From the NCBI RefSeq assembly GCF_032598905.1, contig NZ_CP122458.1, forward strand, positions 7,713,001-7,777,000: DNA of 64,000 nt. The letters are read 5' to 3'. The position numbers were made by a program, and so were the translations under genes. How positions within the stretch are numbered: the first letter of the stretch is position 1; every line of letters starts with the position of its first letter. This stretch comes from Streptomyces sp. 11x1. GTDB lineage: Bacteria > Actinomycetota > Actinomycetes > Streptomycetales > Streptomycetaceae. The notes under the pieces were generated by a model. It saw nothing but the letters and a program-made list of their open reading frames with translations. It made no database searches and was not told the DNA's origin. Positions 44,053-53,738 of the stretch are shown here, piece by piece.

Positions 44053-44164
44053 ATCGACATCGCGAGGGAAGTCGGCCCACGCGTCAGCGTCACTCACAAG
44101 ATGAGGCTTCAACGGACTTGCAGAGTTGAACCCTTGGGATGCGGAGCTACTGTACGTTCTTGCC

Positions 44165-45025
44165 ATGAAGCAGGGTAAAGAGGTCGAGAACCCCGAGTCG
44201 CGTTTCTTCGCGCTGTTGCTGGCGGCAGCGAAGCTTCCGGGAGTGCGCATCAACAGGGAGGCGTATCTCCGAAGTGCGCTGTCTCGCCGCTGCTCCGAGG
44301 ACGACATCCGCCGGGCGGTAGAGGAGACCCCCGCCGCGGCGGGCATCCCTGGCGAGGTTCTCGACAGGGTGGCCAACGACTCCATCCGCTATGAGACGGC
44401 GAAGGTCAGTGCACTCTCCGCGGCTGCCGGGATTCCCGGCATCATGGCCCTTCCCGCTACGGTGCCCGCCGACACGGCACAGTACGTCGGCCACATGCTG
44501 CGCATCGCGCAGAAACTCGCCTACCTCTACAGCTGGCCCGATCTGTTCTCCGACGAGGGTGATGACGTCGATGACGCCACCAAGGGAGTGCTCACGCTGT
44601 TCTTCGGCGTGATGTTCGGTACCAAGTCAGCGAACGTCGCGGTGGGGAAGGTCGCCGGGATGATGGCGGAGCAGGTCGCCAAGAAGCTGCCGCAGAAGGC
44701 ACTCACCCATGGTGTCGTCTACCCGATGGTGAAGAGAGTGGCGGGCTACCTCGGTGTCAGGATGACGACGCAGTCCTTCGCGACGACCGTCTCGAAGGCC
44801 ATCCCCCTCGTAGGGGCCGCTGTCTCCGGCGGGCTCACCCTCGCTACCTACCTACCCATGGCCAAGAGGCTGAAGAGGCACCTCGCCGGCCTGCCGCTGG
44901 CGCAACCGTCGGGCCGGGTGATGGAAGGGGAAGTCGTGGAAGACCAGGCGCCTTTCCCCACACCCCGTGCTGAACAGCACGGCGCAGAGGTCACCGAAGT
45001 CGAGCTGGAGGAACCTCAGCCTTGA
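44165..45025 (+). CDS. uncharacterised EcsC-like protein
   Basis: About 286 residues from ATG 44165. Features are a helical N-terminus, hydrophobic 'SALSAAAGIPGIMALPATVPAD', 'YVGHMLRIAQKLAYLYSWPDLF', and a Gly/Ala-rich segment ('AIPLVGAAVSGGLTLATYLPMA') near the end, followed by an acidic Glu/Pro tail. The 'LPATVPADTAQYVGHMLRIAQ' arrangement resembles EcsC-family proteins, but the match is only suggestive. It stands alone between terminators. Confidence 0.6.
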   Translation: MKQGKEVENPESRFFALLLAAAKLPGVRINREAYLRSALSRRCSEDDIRRAVEETPAAAGIPGEVLDRVANDSIRYETAKVSALSAAAGIPGIMALPATVPADTAQYVGHMLRIAQKLAYLYSWPDLFSDEGDDVDDATKGVLTLFFGVMFGTKSANVAVGKVAGMMAEQVAKKLPQKALTHGVVYPMVKRVAGYLGVRMTTQSFATTVSKAIPLVGAAVSGGLTLATYLPMAKRLKRHLAGLPLAQPSGRVMEGEVVEDQAPFPTPRAEQHGAEVTEVELEEPQP

Positions 45026-45292
45026 TGCCGCAAACGCACCCCCGAGTGCCGAAGGGCGCCCGATGCGACGGGTGTTCTCGTCATCGCCGCCGGGGGCGGT
45101 GATCTGTGGGCGTGAGGGCTCGTTCGTCCTCCTGCCTCGCTGGTCACCGCGAACCGCGAGAACCTGCTGGAGCACCGGACACCTGGGGCGGGCCAGGGAG
45201 ACGATCTCTTGGGCGAAGGAGTCGTGGATTCCCTCACCACGCTCATCAAGCGCATCGAATCCGGCGTTTGGGTCCCGAGTCGGATGTCAAGC

Positions 45293-45772
45293 TCAGAAAT
45301 CGTGCCTCTTGGGCTTCCCCCAGGAACTTGTGAAAAAATAGATCCACCAAAGCGGGTTGATGAAGTTAAGCCAATTCATTCTGTTCTTGAGGTGGCGTTC
45401 CCAGTAGGCATCCTGCTCTTCCACGGTGCCGATTTTGTGGGGCGGGGCGTATCCGAAGACGGGAACCAGATCTCGAACTGTTGAAGGGCGCCACATGTGG
45501 AGAACGTAAACCATCCACGCGCCGTGTGATGCAGAGAGGCCTGAAGGTCTCACGTTAACGCGTGCTCCGTTGCAGCAGAGCAAGATGTTTCTTGACGAGA
45601 GTTCTCTTCGCATGGATCGCAAAGCTTCAAAGATGTTGTCGCCGCTCGCCGTCGACTCAACCCTGTTGGGTGATTCGAGGCGAAGAGTCCATGGGCCCTC
45701 CCCTTCGACCACTATCTTCCATTGGTTCTCCCGGCCACCTTTTTCGACGCGGATCTTGATTTCTTCAGCCAT
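45293..45772 (-). CDS. small low-GC protein downstream of RHS toxin (immunity-like)
   Basis: About 159 residues from an internal ATG (MAEEIKIRVEKGG). Soluble with a hydrophobic C-terminus (FINPLWWIYFFTSSWG). No family recognised. It is the last gene of a run of five small minus-strand genes behind the RHS toxin, all visibly lower in G+C than the rest of the window. Confidence 0.55.
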   Translation of the reverse strand: MAEEIKIRVEKGGRENQWKIVVEGEGPWTLRLESPNRVESTASGDNIFEALRSMRRELSSRNILLCCNGARVNVRPSGLSASHGAWMVYVLHMWRPSTVRDLVPVFGYAPPHKIGTVEEQDAYWERHLKNRMNWLNFINPLWWIYFFTSSWGKPKRHDF

Positions 45773-45854
45773 CGCACGCATATCCCGGGCTCTCGATGAT
45801 CTCTCCCGTTGGCTTTCCATGATGCCCAGGGGGTGGGCCAGTGCGGTAGCGACG

Positions 45855-46253
45855 TCATTCTTTCGGGATCGGGACCTGCTGCAGGTGCTGGAGGATGAGG
45901 TCGAGATCCGATAGCGCCCTGAAACAAAATTCGTGGTCCTGGGTGTTTACGGAGTGGACAACGTTGGTGAATGCCGGGCTGTCGAGCCCATGTGATTCGC
46001 GCAGAATCCGGGTTGGAACCAGGAGCCAATTTCCTCTTGTCCTGTCGAGTGTCCATTCGATTTCTGTTGGCAGTGCTCCTACGGCATCTTCGATGAGGCG
46101 TGCGACGTCTTCTTGGGCAGATGTGTAGCGCCACCCCATATACGGTACCTGTGGGTATCCATAAACAGGGTTTTTCTCCGCAGGCAGAGAAAACCAGGAG
46201 AGTTCTCCAAACCTGCTGAGTACTTGCATCGCATGCGTACTTCGGGTCGACAT
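45855..46253 (-). CDS. small low-GC protein downstream of RHS toxin (immunity-like)
   Basis: About 132 residues from ATG 46253 (GGA six nt upstream). 'QEDVARLIEDAVGALPTEIEW' and 'FCFRALSDLDLILQHLQQV' are the main helical parts. Size, isolation in low-GC DNA and position fit an orphan immunity gene; no family was recognised. Confidence 0.55.
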   Translation of the reverse strand: MSTRSTHAMQVLSRFGELSWFSLPAEKNPVYGYPQVPYMGWRYTSAQEDVARLIEDAVGALPTEIEWTLDRTRGNWLLVPTRILRESHGLDSPAFTNVVHSVNTQDHEFCFRALSDLDLILQHLQQVPIPKE

Positions 46254-46404
46254 GTGAAATCCATTCAAACCGTCAGCAGAGAGGCCTGAATACCTTCCGT
46301 CTTGGGTGGTGGGCGGGTCTTCGAATTTGGTGAGAGCGTTGGAGGCGGTGCGGTCCTGGACAGTCGACTGCTTCGGCCGGCGCCCAGCAGATCATATCCT
46401 CCAG

Positions 46405-46848
46405 TTATTGCGGCTCAATCAAAGAGTCGGAGAAGGGGTCTCCTTCGTGGCCCCATCTGAATTCGTAATCTCCGGACGATGTATTGAATTCAGCGCCGAC
46501 GTCGTTGAAGGGAAGCTTGAACTCTTCACGCAGCCAGAGGTTCATTGCCAGCGCCGAAACTTCGGAGCGGTAGTCGCTCAACGGCGCTTCGATCGAGATG
46601 ACTTGGATGGTGATTCCGCGAGGAAATCTCTTGGTCAACTCCGGTGCGTTGAAAGCGACGCCGAAGGACAGCCATGCGAGATCTTTCCAGTGCAGTCCAC
46701 CGGATGGCATGGCTAGGCGTACGTTGCCGTGGATCTGCACGTCCGGGGGGTCTGATTCGGTGGAAGGTCGTGCATGTGCTGTGAGGTCGGCCGCCAGTCC
46801 GCCGATATGGCTGCGCAAGCGATACTTGACCGTTCGAGTCATTTCCAT
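46405..46848 (-). CDS. small low-GC protein downstream of RHS toxin (immunity-like)
   Basis: About 147 residues from MEMTRTVKYRL; a GTG at 46917 would add 23 residues and overlap the previous gene. Contains 'VRLAMPSGGLHWKDLAWLSF' and an acidic tail (EGDPFSDSLIEPQ). Unknown family; immunity role inferred from context. Confidence 0.55.
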   Translation of the reverse strand: MEMTRTVKYRLRSHIGGLAADLTAHARPSTESDPPDVQIHGNVRLAMPSGGLHWKDLAWLSFGVAFNAPELTKRFPRGITIQVISIEAPLSDYRSEVSALAMNLWLREEFKLPFNDVGAEFNTSSGDYEFRWGHEGDPFSDSLIEPQ

Positions 46849-46852
46849 GCGG

Positions 46853-47380
46853 TCAGTTCGACCCTCTACAGGTGTCAATATTCCACTGTTGAGGAAGGTT
46901 GGTTCCGCAGAAGACACAAATGAAGTAAGAATCCTTCACAAGATTGGTTTCGAGGCATGCGGGACAACGCCGGAATGTGAAGGTCTCTGTGAAATTATCC
47001 GGGTGGCGAATGTTGATCCTTCTGAAGGACTTCCTCACTGGCGACCAAGAGGTGACGTCCGGACAGTAGCCGGTGGAGAGATTGTTTACTCTGCGGACCT
47101 CCCACTTGCCGTTCGATCTCCCAAAGGTTACCTCTCCTGCGCCGAGAACCGGCTTCCCCCCTGCGCACGCAACGTGCTCGCTCCGGCGGGGAGCCAGTCC
47201 AAGACCACCGACTCTGTGGACCACATAGGTGAACGGCTCACACTGCTCGTCCCGTGAGTTACTGGTGATCCACGAATCCAGCTCGCGGAGCGTGGAAATG
47301 GAGGCCCCTGCGGGGATTGAGCAAATATTAAGCTCTTCAGGTCCTACGTATCGATACTCTCGATCTTTCGAATAGTCCAT
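46853..47380 (-). CDS. small protein with zinc-ribbon-like C-terminus, downstream of RHS toxin
   Basis: 175 residues from ATG 47380 (GGAG eight nt upstream). Two CxxC pairs near the end (CPACLETN and CVFCGTN) would bind zinc. The rest is unassigned. Second gene after the toxin. Confidence 0.6.
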   Translation of the reverse strand: MDYSKDREYRYVGPEELNICSIPAGASISTLRELDSWITSNSRDEQCEPFTYVVHRVGGLGLAPRRSEHVACAGGKPVLGAGEVTFGRSNGKWEVRRVNNLSTGYCPDVTSWSPVRKSFRRINIRHPDNFTETFTFRRCPACLETNLVKDSYFICVFCGTNLPQQWNIDTCRGSN

Positions 47381-47409
47381 CGAGGCTCCATTTCGGTGAC
47401 GTGACGCCT

Positions 47410-47736
47410 TTACTCATCCAATTTCAGTCCCTGTAGAGGGAGAGGGGTTCCGGGGCCCCATGACTGCCAGCCGGGGAAGAATAGGTGTTCGCCGAGGACA
47501 GGGCCAAGCGGGCCAATGGAGACGCAGTTGTCAGAAACTCCTGCCAGTTCTCTCAGTAGGTTCTGTATTCCTTGCTCGGCCTGTTGGCCCGGCGACTGGG
47601 ACCAGCAGTTGATCCAGGCTGCACTGGTTGGGCTTTCAGTCCTTATGCAAACCCAATTTCGGTCGTGCTGCTCGGAATCGCCGTGGATAATTTCTGCAAT
47701 CAGGGCATGGGGGCCGCCCAGTCGAACCCGTTCCAT
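47410..47736 (-). CDS. probable cognate immunity protein of the RHS toxin
   Basis: About 108 residues from ATG 47736, four nt after the toxin stop. Its ribosome site GGAGG is made from the toxin's last codons, so the two are tightly coupled. Acidic-neutral, with 'AWINCWSQSPGQQAEQGIQN'. No family recognised; immunity is inferred from position, as in other polymorphic toxin loci. Confidence 0.65.
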   Translation of the reverse strand: MERVRLGGPHALIAEIIHGDSEQHDRNWVCIRTESPTSAAWINCWSQSPGQQAEQGIQNLLRELAGVSDNCVSIGPLGPVLGEHLFFPGWQSWGPGTPLPLQGLKLDE

Positions 47737-47740
47737 GTGC

Positions 47741-50700
47741 TTACCTCCGGATGGCAAATTCTATCAGGATGCTCGGATCCATCTCTCCTGTTCCTATTCT
47801 CCGTACAATCTCCGCAGTTCGGTGGTGGCCGCCCGTTATGTGTATCTGTGATCCAGGATATTGGATTGAATCACTGGAGGACCAGTCTCGGAATCCACTA
47901 ATTGGATCATCGCCCTGAGGGCCGCCGAAGCGAATCAAGTCTTCGTTTGGAAGATTTCTGACTCCCCCATGGCCGACTGTATCGCCGCCAAACATTTGAG
48001 CCTCTGTGAGTGGATGGCTTGCTATTCGATTCTCTAGTAGCTCATCGGCTCGAACGTAGAATCTGTCGAGAAGGGAGTGAATTGGCAGGTCGGCGAGATG
48101 TGCATTGGGGTAATCGGGCGCGAGCCCGAGATGATCGGTTGAGATGACAGGATTATCGACGTATATGTCGGGATTGGGTGCAGGGGCCAGTCCGAGGGGG
48201 TCGCTTGTGAGGTAGCGGGCGGTTTCCGGGTTGTAATGCCGGAAGTAGTTGTAGTGAAGGCCCGTCTCCGGATCGAAGTACTGGCCGGGGAAGCGGAGAG
48301 GGGTGTAGGCGGTGCTGTCGGCCGCCCAGGCCGTTGTGCCCCACAGCGTGCTGCGGGTCCGCCACGCGATCTCGCCCTCCTCGTCTACGAGTTCGCTTGG
48401 CGTGCCCACCAGGTCCGTGACGATGGCGAAGAAGCGGGAGTCGATCTCCTCTTGGGGAGCGTCCGCCGCCGTTATTCGTTCGGTCTGGGTGATGGGGCGT
48501 AGGCCCTGGTGGTCCCAGGTGAGGGTGACCGGGTCGGGCAGGGCCGTGGATGTGGTGGTCTGTTCGCAGAGGGTGGTGCCGTCCCAGGTGAAGACGACGT
48601 GCTCGACCACCGTTTCGCCGTCGTCCGCCAAGCGGAGTTTCGCCGTACGGCGGCCCAGCGGGTCATAGGTGTACCGCCAGCGCGTGCCGTCCGGGGTCGT
48701 CACGGACGTCAGGCGGTCCTCGGCATCCCACTCGTACCGCCAGGTGTCCGGTTTGCGGGACAGGCGGGTCTTCTGGCGCAGGGTGATGCGGCCCAACGCG
48801 TCGTGTTCGTAGCGGACGCCTCCCGCGCGGGTGATGCGGGTGCCTGTGTAGGCGCGGAGGCCGGTGGCCTCCTGACCGGGGTGGTCCGACGGCCAGGACG
48901 CCGAGGTCTGGTTGCCAGCCTCGTCGTAGGCGTATGTCTCGGTCCAGTTGGCCGCGTGGACGGCCGTCACTCGGCCTGCCGCGTCGAGGTCGAAGCGGCG
49001 GGTACCGGAGAGTCGGTCGTCGATGCCGGTGAGGTTGCCGTCGGCGCGGTAGGTGTACCCGCGGTGTTGGATCGGGCGGCCGGATGCGTCCGTGACCGAC
49101 TGGGTGGTCAGGCGGCCCACGGGGTCGAATGTGTGCGCCAGGGTGACCGTCTCGCCGATCCGGCGGGTCAGTTCGCGGCCGGCCTCGTCGTAGGTGAAGT
49201 CGATGGTGTGGCCCGCGGCTGTCATCCCCGTGCGGCGGCCCGCCGCGTCGTACGTCCAGGTCGTCGTCACGCCGGTCGGCGTCGTGCGGCCTGTTCGACG
49301 GCCCAGATCGTCATACGTGTACGTCAGTTCGCGGCCGTCGACCGTCTCCGAGCGCACCCGGCCGAAGCGGTCGCGCAGGATCGTCAGCGTCGTACCGTCC
49401 GGGCCCGTCGCCTGGGCGAGTTGGTCCGTCATGTCGTACGCGTACGTCGTGACGTCGCCCCCCGCGTTCTTGCGGAGCAGCCGGCCCAGGGCGTTGCGTT
49501 CGAACGACACCACCTGGCCGAGGGCGTTCGTGCGGGACGTCAGGCGGCCCGCCGCGTCGTGTGCGTAGGTGAGGGTGCGGTCGTCGAAGTCCGTCTCGGC
49601 GATCAGCGAGCCCGCCGGGTCGTACTCGTAACTCCAGGTCAGACCCTGCGGGTTGGTGACCTTCGTCAGCCGCAGCTCCAGGTCGTACGCGAACTCGTGG
49701 CGTACGCCGTCCGGGCCCGTGCGGGCCGTCAGCAGGTCGAAGTGGGTGTACTCGAAGTGGGAGACGCCGCCCATCGGGTCGGTGTGGGTGGTGCAGTTGC
49801 CCTCACCGTCGTACGTCCACGACTCCGTGGTGCCGTCGGCGGCCGTGCGGCGGGCGAGGCGGCCTTCCACCGTCCACTCCAGCCGGGTCACCGCACCCGT
49901 CGGGTCCGTGAGGGTGACGGGTCTGCCGAAGGGGTCACGTTCGTAGCGGGTGACCGCGCCGAGCGGGTCGGTGATCTCCAGAGGGAGACCGGCGGGGTCG
50001 CACCGGACGGTCGTCGTGTGGCCGAGGGGGTCGGTGACGGCGGTCAGGCGGCCCGTGTCGTCGTAGGTGAAGCGGGTGGTGAGGCCTGTGGGGGCGGTCA
50101 CCGAGGTGCGGTTGCCGCGTTCGTCGTACGTCTGGCGGGTCACCGTGCCGTCCGGGTTGACCACCCGTGTCGGCAGGCCGAGGTCGTTGTACTCGGCCCT
50201 CGTCTCGCGGCCGTCCGGGCGTGTGACGACCGTGGGGTTGCCGGACTCGTCGTAGCGGAACGTGGTCGTGTGGCCCAGGGGGTCCGTCAGGGACAGCAGG
50301 CGGTTGTAGCGGTCCCGTTCGTAGCGGGTGACCGCGTCCAGGGGGTCGACGTCGGCGACCACCTGCCACGCCTCGTTGATGACGAAGCGGCGGGTGTGGC
50401 CCTCGCCGGTCGTGGTGGTCGTGACGCGCAGGCCCGTGTCGGGGTCCGTGTCGTCGTACGAGACGCGCAGGGTCATGTGGCCGTCCGTGCCGCCCTCGGC
50501 GATACAGCGGTCCTGGTCGTCGTACTCGTACGAGTAGGCGCGGTCGTTGGTGTCCGTCCAGGAGGTGACGCGGCCGGCCTCGTCGTAGGTGAAGCGGAGG
50601 GGGAGGCCGGAGGAGTTGACGACCTCGGTGAGGTTGCCGTCCGTGTAGCCGTAGCGCTTCAGTTCCTGACCGGTCGAGGCCAGGTGGAGGGCGGTGACCC

Positions 50701-52459
50701 GGTCGGCCTCCGTGGTGACGCGGACGTCGTATCCGGCGCTGGAGACGATGCCGAGCGGGGTGCCTTCGGTGTCGTACTCGAACGTGAGCCAGTTGCCGTT
50801 GCGGTCGTCGATCTGTTCGAGGACGGCGAGATCGTCCCGGCGGTCGGTGAAGTGCCAGGTGCGGCGCGTAGCGGGGTCGGTGACCGTGTAGCCGCCGTCC
50901 TCGCGGGCCAGGGGCCAGCGGGGGCCGTGGCTCGGGAGGGTCGGGGCGCCCGGCGCGGGGTGGGGATAGCTGAGGAGCAGGCCGTCCTCGGTGATGAAGA
51001 TGACGCCCTCGGAGTCGATCTCCAGGCGTTGGTCGACGGTGGAGGACCAGGACGGGCCGAACCACTTGCCCAGGTGGTAGCCCGACTCGACGCGGCGCCT
51101 GAACACCAGAGGAAGGGCGCCGGGCAGGCTCACGTCTGTCTGGGGGAGGTACATCCGGCCGGTGGCGAAGTCGATCGGGTCGGAGCCCCGCGACTCCACC
51201 GCGTCGGGCTGACGCGAGTCCCGGCCGGGACCGTCGCTGACCCTCTCTCGCGCCGAAAGATTCGGCTTCTCTCCCGTCTTGAGCACGTCCTCGGCGGTGT
51301 GTCTGAGCGTGCCTTTGATGCCGCCCGTCACCGCCCCGCGCGCTGCCCCCGCCCCCTTGGTTCCGAGGAGGTCGAGGACGACGCGGCCCCCGAATTCGGA
51401 CGGGTCCTTCTTGGCGGACTGCCAGGCGTCCTTGAGGGCCCGGTCGGGATGGGCGACCGTCGAGGTGAGCCCCGCGAGCGTCATGTTGACGTTCTGGTAG
51501 TACTCGGCGGGGTGGGCGAGGTTGTACGGGTCGAGCGCGTTCATGCCGCGGCCGAAGTTGATGATGCCCGCGCCGCCCTTGACCACACCTCCGACGACAT
51601 GGGTGAGTTCCACGGCCGATGACGCACCCTGGTCGACGAAGTTGGCGGCGAGCTTGAGGGCGGGCGGCAGTTCGGCGGGGGCGTGCTCCAGGGCCGCCTT
51701 GACCGAGGCGGTGGCGGAGCGGGCGGCCTCGTTGCGCTGGCGGCGGGCCTCCCTGAGGAGTTCGTGGGCGCGGGCGATGTCCGCCTTGCCCGGGTCGCTG
51801 AACTCGGCCGGCTTGGGGCCGGGGTCCTCACCGGCCTTCACCTTCGCGTTGTAGGCGTCGACCTTGGTGTTGTACGCCTCCACCGCCGCCTTGGACGCCT
51901 TCATCCCCGCCTTGTAGGCGTCGATGGCGTCCTGGGCCTGACCCTGGGCCCACTTGACCGTGTCCGCGTACGCGTCGAGCGCTTTCGCGGCCTTGTCGCA
52001 GGCGTCCGCCGCGTGCAGCCACTTCTTGGGGTGCATGGCGAACTTCTCGCGGAAGGTGTCGGCGGCCTGGCCCTTCCAGTGGGAGGAGTCCAGCTTGCGC
52101 ATGCCGTCGCCGACCTTGTCGAAGGCCGTGTGGAAGTCCTTGAGGTGCTTGGCGCTCTCCTGGATGCGGCCGACATTCCCGTGGATCAGTTCGTTGGCCT
52201 GCTCGGTCTGCCCGAGCTGCTGTTCGCCGGGGGTGGCGCCCAGGGCGGACGCGGTGCCGTCGCCCCAGTCCTCCACCTTGTCCGCGACGCCCCGGAGGCC
52301 CATGTCCTCCAAACGCTCACCGGCGTAGTCGGTGCCCGCGTCGATGCCTTCGCCGAGGAGCTTCTTGCCGTCGTCGTACACCTCTTCGGCCTTGCCGACG
52401 ACCGTGTTGGCGGCGCCCTTGAGCTTGTCGCCCACGCCGTCCGGGATCCAGCCGCCCAT
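47741..52459 (-). CDS. RHS-repeat polymorphic toxin with type VII-like N-terminus and variable C-terminal tip
   Basis: 1572 residues. N-terminal ~270 residues are helical with a W-x-G motif ('SSHWKGQAADTFREKF'), like ESX-secreted 'putative T7SS' toxins. 'DPIDFATGRMYLPQTD' marks a DUF6531 domain. About 25 RHS/YD repeats follow ('YTYDDLGRRTGRTTPTG' type). The core ends at 'ARYLTSDPLGLAP' (about 48190). The last ~148 residues are the toxin tip, lower in G+C; 'SQIHITGGHHRTAEIVRRIG' resembles the G-H-H-R core of ParB-like nuclease toxins. The core would form a shell that cleaves off and delivers the tip. Immunity gene directly downstream. Confidence 0.88.
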   Translation of the reverse strand: MGGWIPDGVGDKLKGAANTVVGKAEEVYDDGKKLLGEGIDAGTDYAGERLEDMGLRGVADKVEDWGDGTASALGATPGEQQLGQTEQANELIHGNVGRIQESAKHLKDFHTAFDKVGDGMRKLDSSHWKGQAADTFREKFAMHPKKWLHAADACDKAAKALDAYADTVKWAQGQAQDAIDAYKAGMKASKAAVEAYNTKVDAYNAKVKAGEDPGPKPAEFSDPGKADIARAHELLREARRQRNEAARSATASVKAALEHAPAELPPALKLAANFVDQGASSAVELTHVVGGVVKGGAGIINFGRGMNALDPYNLAHPAEYYQNVNMTLAGLTSTVAHPDRALKDAWQSAKKDPSEFGGRVVLDLLGTKGAGAARGAVTGGIKGTLRHTAEDVLKTGEKPNLSARERVSDGPGRDSRQPDAVESRGSDPIDFATGRMYLPQTDVSLPGALPLVFRRRVESGYHLGKWFGPSWSSTVDQRLEIDSEGVIFITEDGLLLSYPHPAPGAPTLPSHGPRWPLAREDGGYTVTDPATRRTWHFTDRRDDLAVLEQIDDRNGNWLTFEYDTEGTPLGIVSSAGYDVRVTTEADRVTALHLASTGQELKRYGYTDGNLTEVVNSSGLPLRFTYDEAGRVTSWTDTNDRAYSYEYDDQDRCIAEGGTDGHMTLRVSYDDTDPDTGLRVTTTTTGEGHTRRFVINEAWQVVADVDPLDAVTRYERDRYNRLLSLTDPLGHTTTFRYDESGNPTVVTRPDGRETRAEYNDLGLPTRVVNPDGTVTRQTYDERGNRTSVTAPTGLTTRFTYDDTGRLTAVTDPLGHTTTVRCDPAGLPLEITDPLGAVTRYERDPFGRPVTLTDPTGAVTRLEWTVEGRLARRTAADGTTESWTYDGEGNCTTHTDPMGGVSHFEYTHFDLLTARTGPDGVRHEFAYDLELRLTKVTNPQGLTWSYEYDPAGSLIAETDFDDRTLTYAHDAAGRLTSRTNALGQVVSFERNALGRLLRKNAGGDVTTYAYDMTDQLAQATGPDGTTLTILRDRFGRVRSETVDGRELTYTYDDLGRRTGRTTPTGVTTTWTYDAAGRRTGMTAAGHTIDFTYDEAGRELTRRIGETVTLAHTFDPVGRLTTQSVTDASGRPIQHRGYTYRADGNLTGIDDRLSGTRRFDLDAAGRVTAVHAANWTETYAYDEAGNQTSASWPSDHPGQEATGLRAYTGTRITRAGGVRYEHDALGRITLRQKTRLSRKPDTWRYEWDAEDRLTSVTTPDGTRWRYTYDPLGRRTAKLRLADDGETVVEHVVFTWDGTTLCEQTTTSTALPDPVTLTWDHQGLRPITQTERITAADAPQEEIDSRFFAIVTDLVGTPSELVDEEGEIAWRTRSTLWGTTAWAADSTAYTPLRFPGQYFDPETGLHYNYFRHYNPETARYLTSDPLGLAPAPNPDIYVDNPVISTDHLGLAPDYPNAHLADLPIHSLLDRFYVRADELLENRIASHPLTEAQMFGGDTVGHGGVRNLPNEDLIRFGGPQGDDPISGFRDWSSSDSIQYPGSQIHITGGHHRTAEIVRRIGTGEMDPSILIEFAIRR

Positions 52460-53151
52460 CAGCCCGCGTCCCCGCCTCGCTGGTTCTCGTCCGCCCCGGA
52501 CTGGGCCGCCTGTTCACGCTCCTCGCGCGAGGGGCCGTACCGCTGGTCCAGCCACGCCTCGTACCGCTGGTCGGTCATGCCCATCGACTCCTGCGGGTCG
52601 ACCGGCCCGTTCTGGAGGACGGGGGACGTCAGCACGTCACGCTGCGCGTCGTTCCAGGCCTGATCGGTGTTCTCCTGGGCCCGCTCCCAGGACTCCGCGC
52701 TCCAGTCGGAGGTGGCGAACATGTGGTTGTCGCCGATCTCGCCCCAGGACATCCGGGTGACCTGGTCCTCGGTGAGGTGCGGGTTGCCCATCACGGAGTT
52801 CGCCGCGATCTTGAAGGTGCCGTCGATGTACTGCTCGGTCTCGTGGAACGTCCCCGCAGCCAGACCCACCGCGTCCGCGAACCTGCTGCCCTCCAGGATC
52901 AGCGCACGGACTCCCCACTCCCAGCGTTCGCAGAAGGTGTCGAGCGCCGACGTCAGTCCGCCGTGTCCCAACTCCAGGCCGGACAGGGCCAGGTCCGAGA
53001 AGCCGCGGCCCACGCTCGCCTCGCCGACCATGCCGAGTTCGCGGAGCTCCGACAGGGCCAGGTTGATGCCCTCGGTGATCAGGGACAGGCCCTCCACCTG
53101 AAGGTCCTTGCCCTCGCCTCCGCCGCCCCCGCCACCTCCACCGTCGTTCAT
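52459..53151 (-). CDS. type VII-associated helical partner of the RHS toxin
   Basis: 230 residues from ATG 53151, which overlaps the previous gene by four nt; its stop shares a base with the toxin start. A Gly-rich start is followed by helices ('LITEGINLALSELRELGMVG', 'GGLTSALDTFCERWEWGVRA'), typical of ESX-toxin chaperone/targeting partners (LXG/WXG-type length). Probably helps secrete the toxin. Confidence 0.7.
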   Translation of the reverse strand: MNDGGGGGGGGGEGKDLQVEGLSLITEGINLALSELRELGMVGEASVGRGFSDLALSGLELGHGGLTSALDTFCERWEWGVRALILEGSRFADAVGLAAGTFHETEQYIDGTFKIAANSVMGNPHLTEDQVTRMSWGEIGDNHMFATSDWSAESWERAQENTDQAWNDAQRDVLTSPVLQNGPVDPQESMGMTDQRYEAWLDQRYGPSREEREQAAQSGADENQRGGDAG

Positions 53152-53738
53152 CGAGTCAACTCCTCCCCGTTCGGGGCGATCCCGTTCATGTCGTTCGCGC
53201 CTGCGTCCACGTCCGCGTCCAGTGCCGCCGCGTCCGGCACGATTCCCATGACCGGCGGGAACAGCGCGCCCTGACCCTCGCTGCCTACGTCCAGCGCCAC
53301 TCCGTACGGCACCGGCATCGCCGGGATCGCCACGTCCAGCAGCCGGGCGCCCAGGACACGGTCGTACGTCCACTCCCGCGCTCCTTCGCCCCTTGCGATG
53401 GTGAATCGTGCCAGGGAGGGCTCGTCCGAGAAGGCATAGATCCAGCGGATACCGCCGAATTCCCCGGTGAGCGGGTCGCCGTCAGCTGACAGGGGCACCA
53501 GGACCGCCGTACGCCGGAACTCACCGAGCAGAGCGGCGGCTTCGCGCCGCCGACGGCGGTGGTGGATGGCGGCCTGGTCCGTGGCAGGCCGCTCAGGAGC
53601 GGCATCCGGAACGCGTTCAGGAGGGGGTGGGGGAGTGGCCTCGGCCGGCCCCGCCGGGGCGGTCGGCTCCAGGTAGTCGTAGATTCTGGACCGGCGCGTA
53701 CCCTCCGCCGCTCCACCGCCTCCCCCATGATCGGACAT
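53148..53738 (-). CDS. SseB-like domain protein of the type VII toxin locus
   Basis: About 196 residues from ATG 53738 (others possible at 53750 or 53828). Pro-rich N-terminus, then 'ALLGEFRRTAVLVPLSADGD' and 'RWIYAFSDEPSLARF', the pattern of SseB N-terminal domains found with ESX-type toxins in Streptomyces. First gene of the toxin operon. Confidence 0.7.
   Translation of the reverse strand: MSDHGGGGGAAEGTRRSRIYDYLEPTAPAGPAEATPPPPPERVPDAAPERPATDQAAIHHRRRRREAAALLGEFRRTAVLVPLSADGDPLTGEFGGIRWIYAFSDEPSLARFTIARGEGAREWTYDRVLGARLLDVAIPAMPVPYGVALDVGSEGQGALFPPVMGIVPDAAALDADVDAGANDMNGIAPNGEELTR

Noticed and set aside
48509..51622. 1037-codon open frame opposite the RHS repeats
   Set aside because: Periodic because it mirrors RHS repeats; not a real protein.
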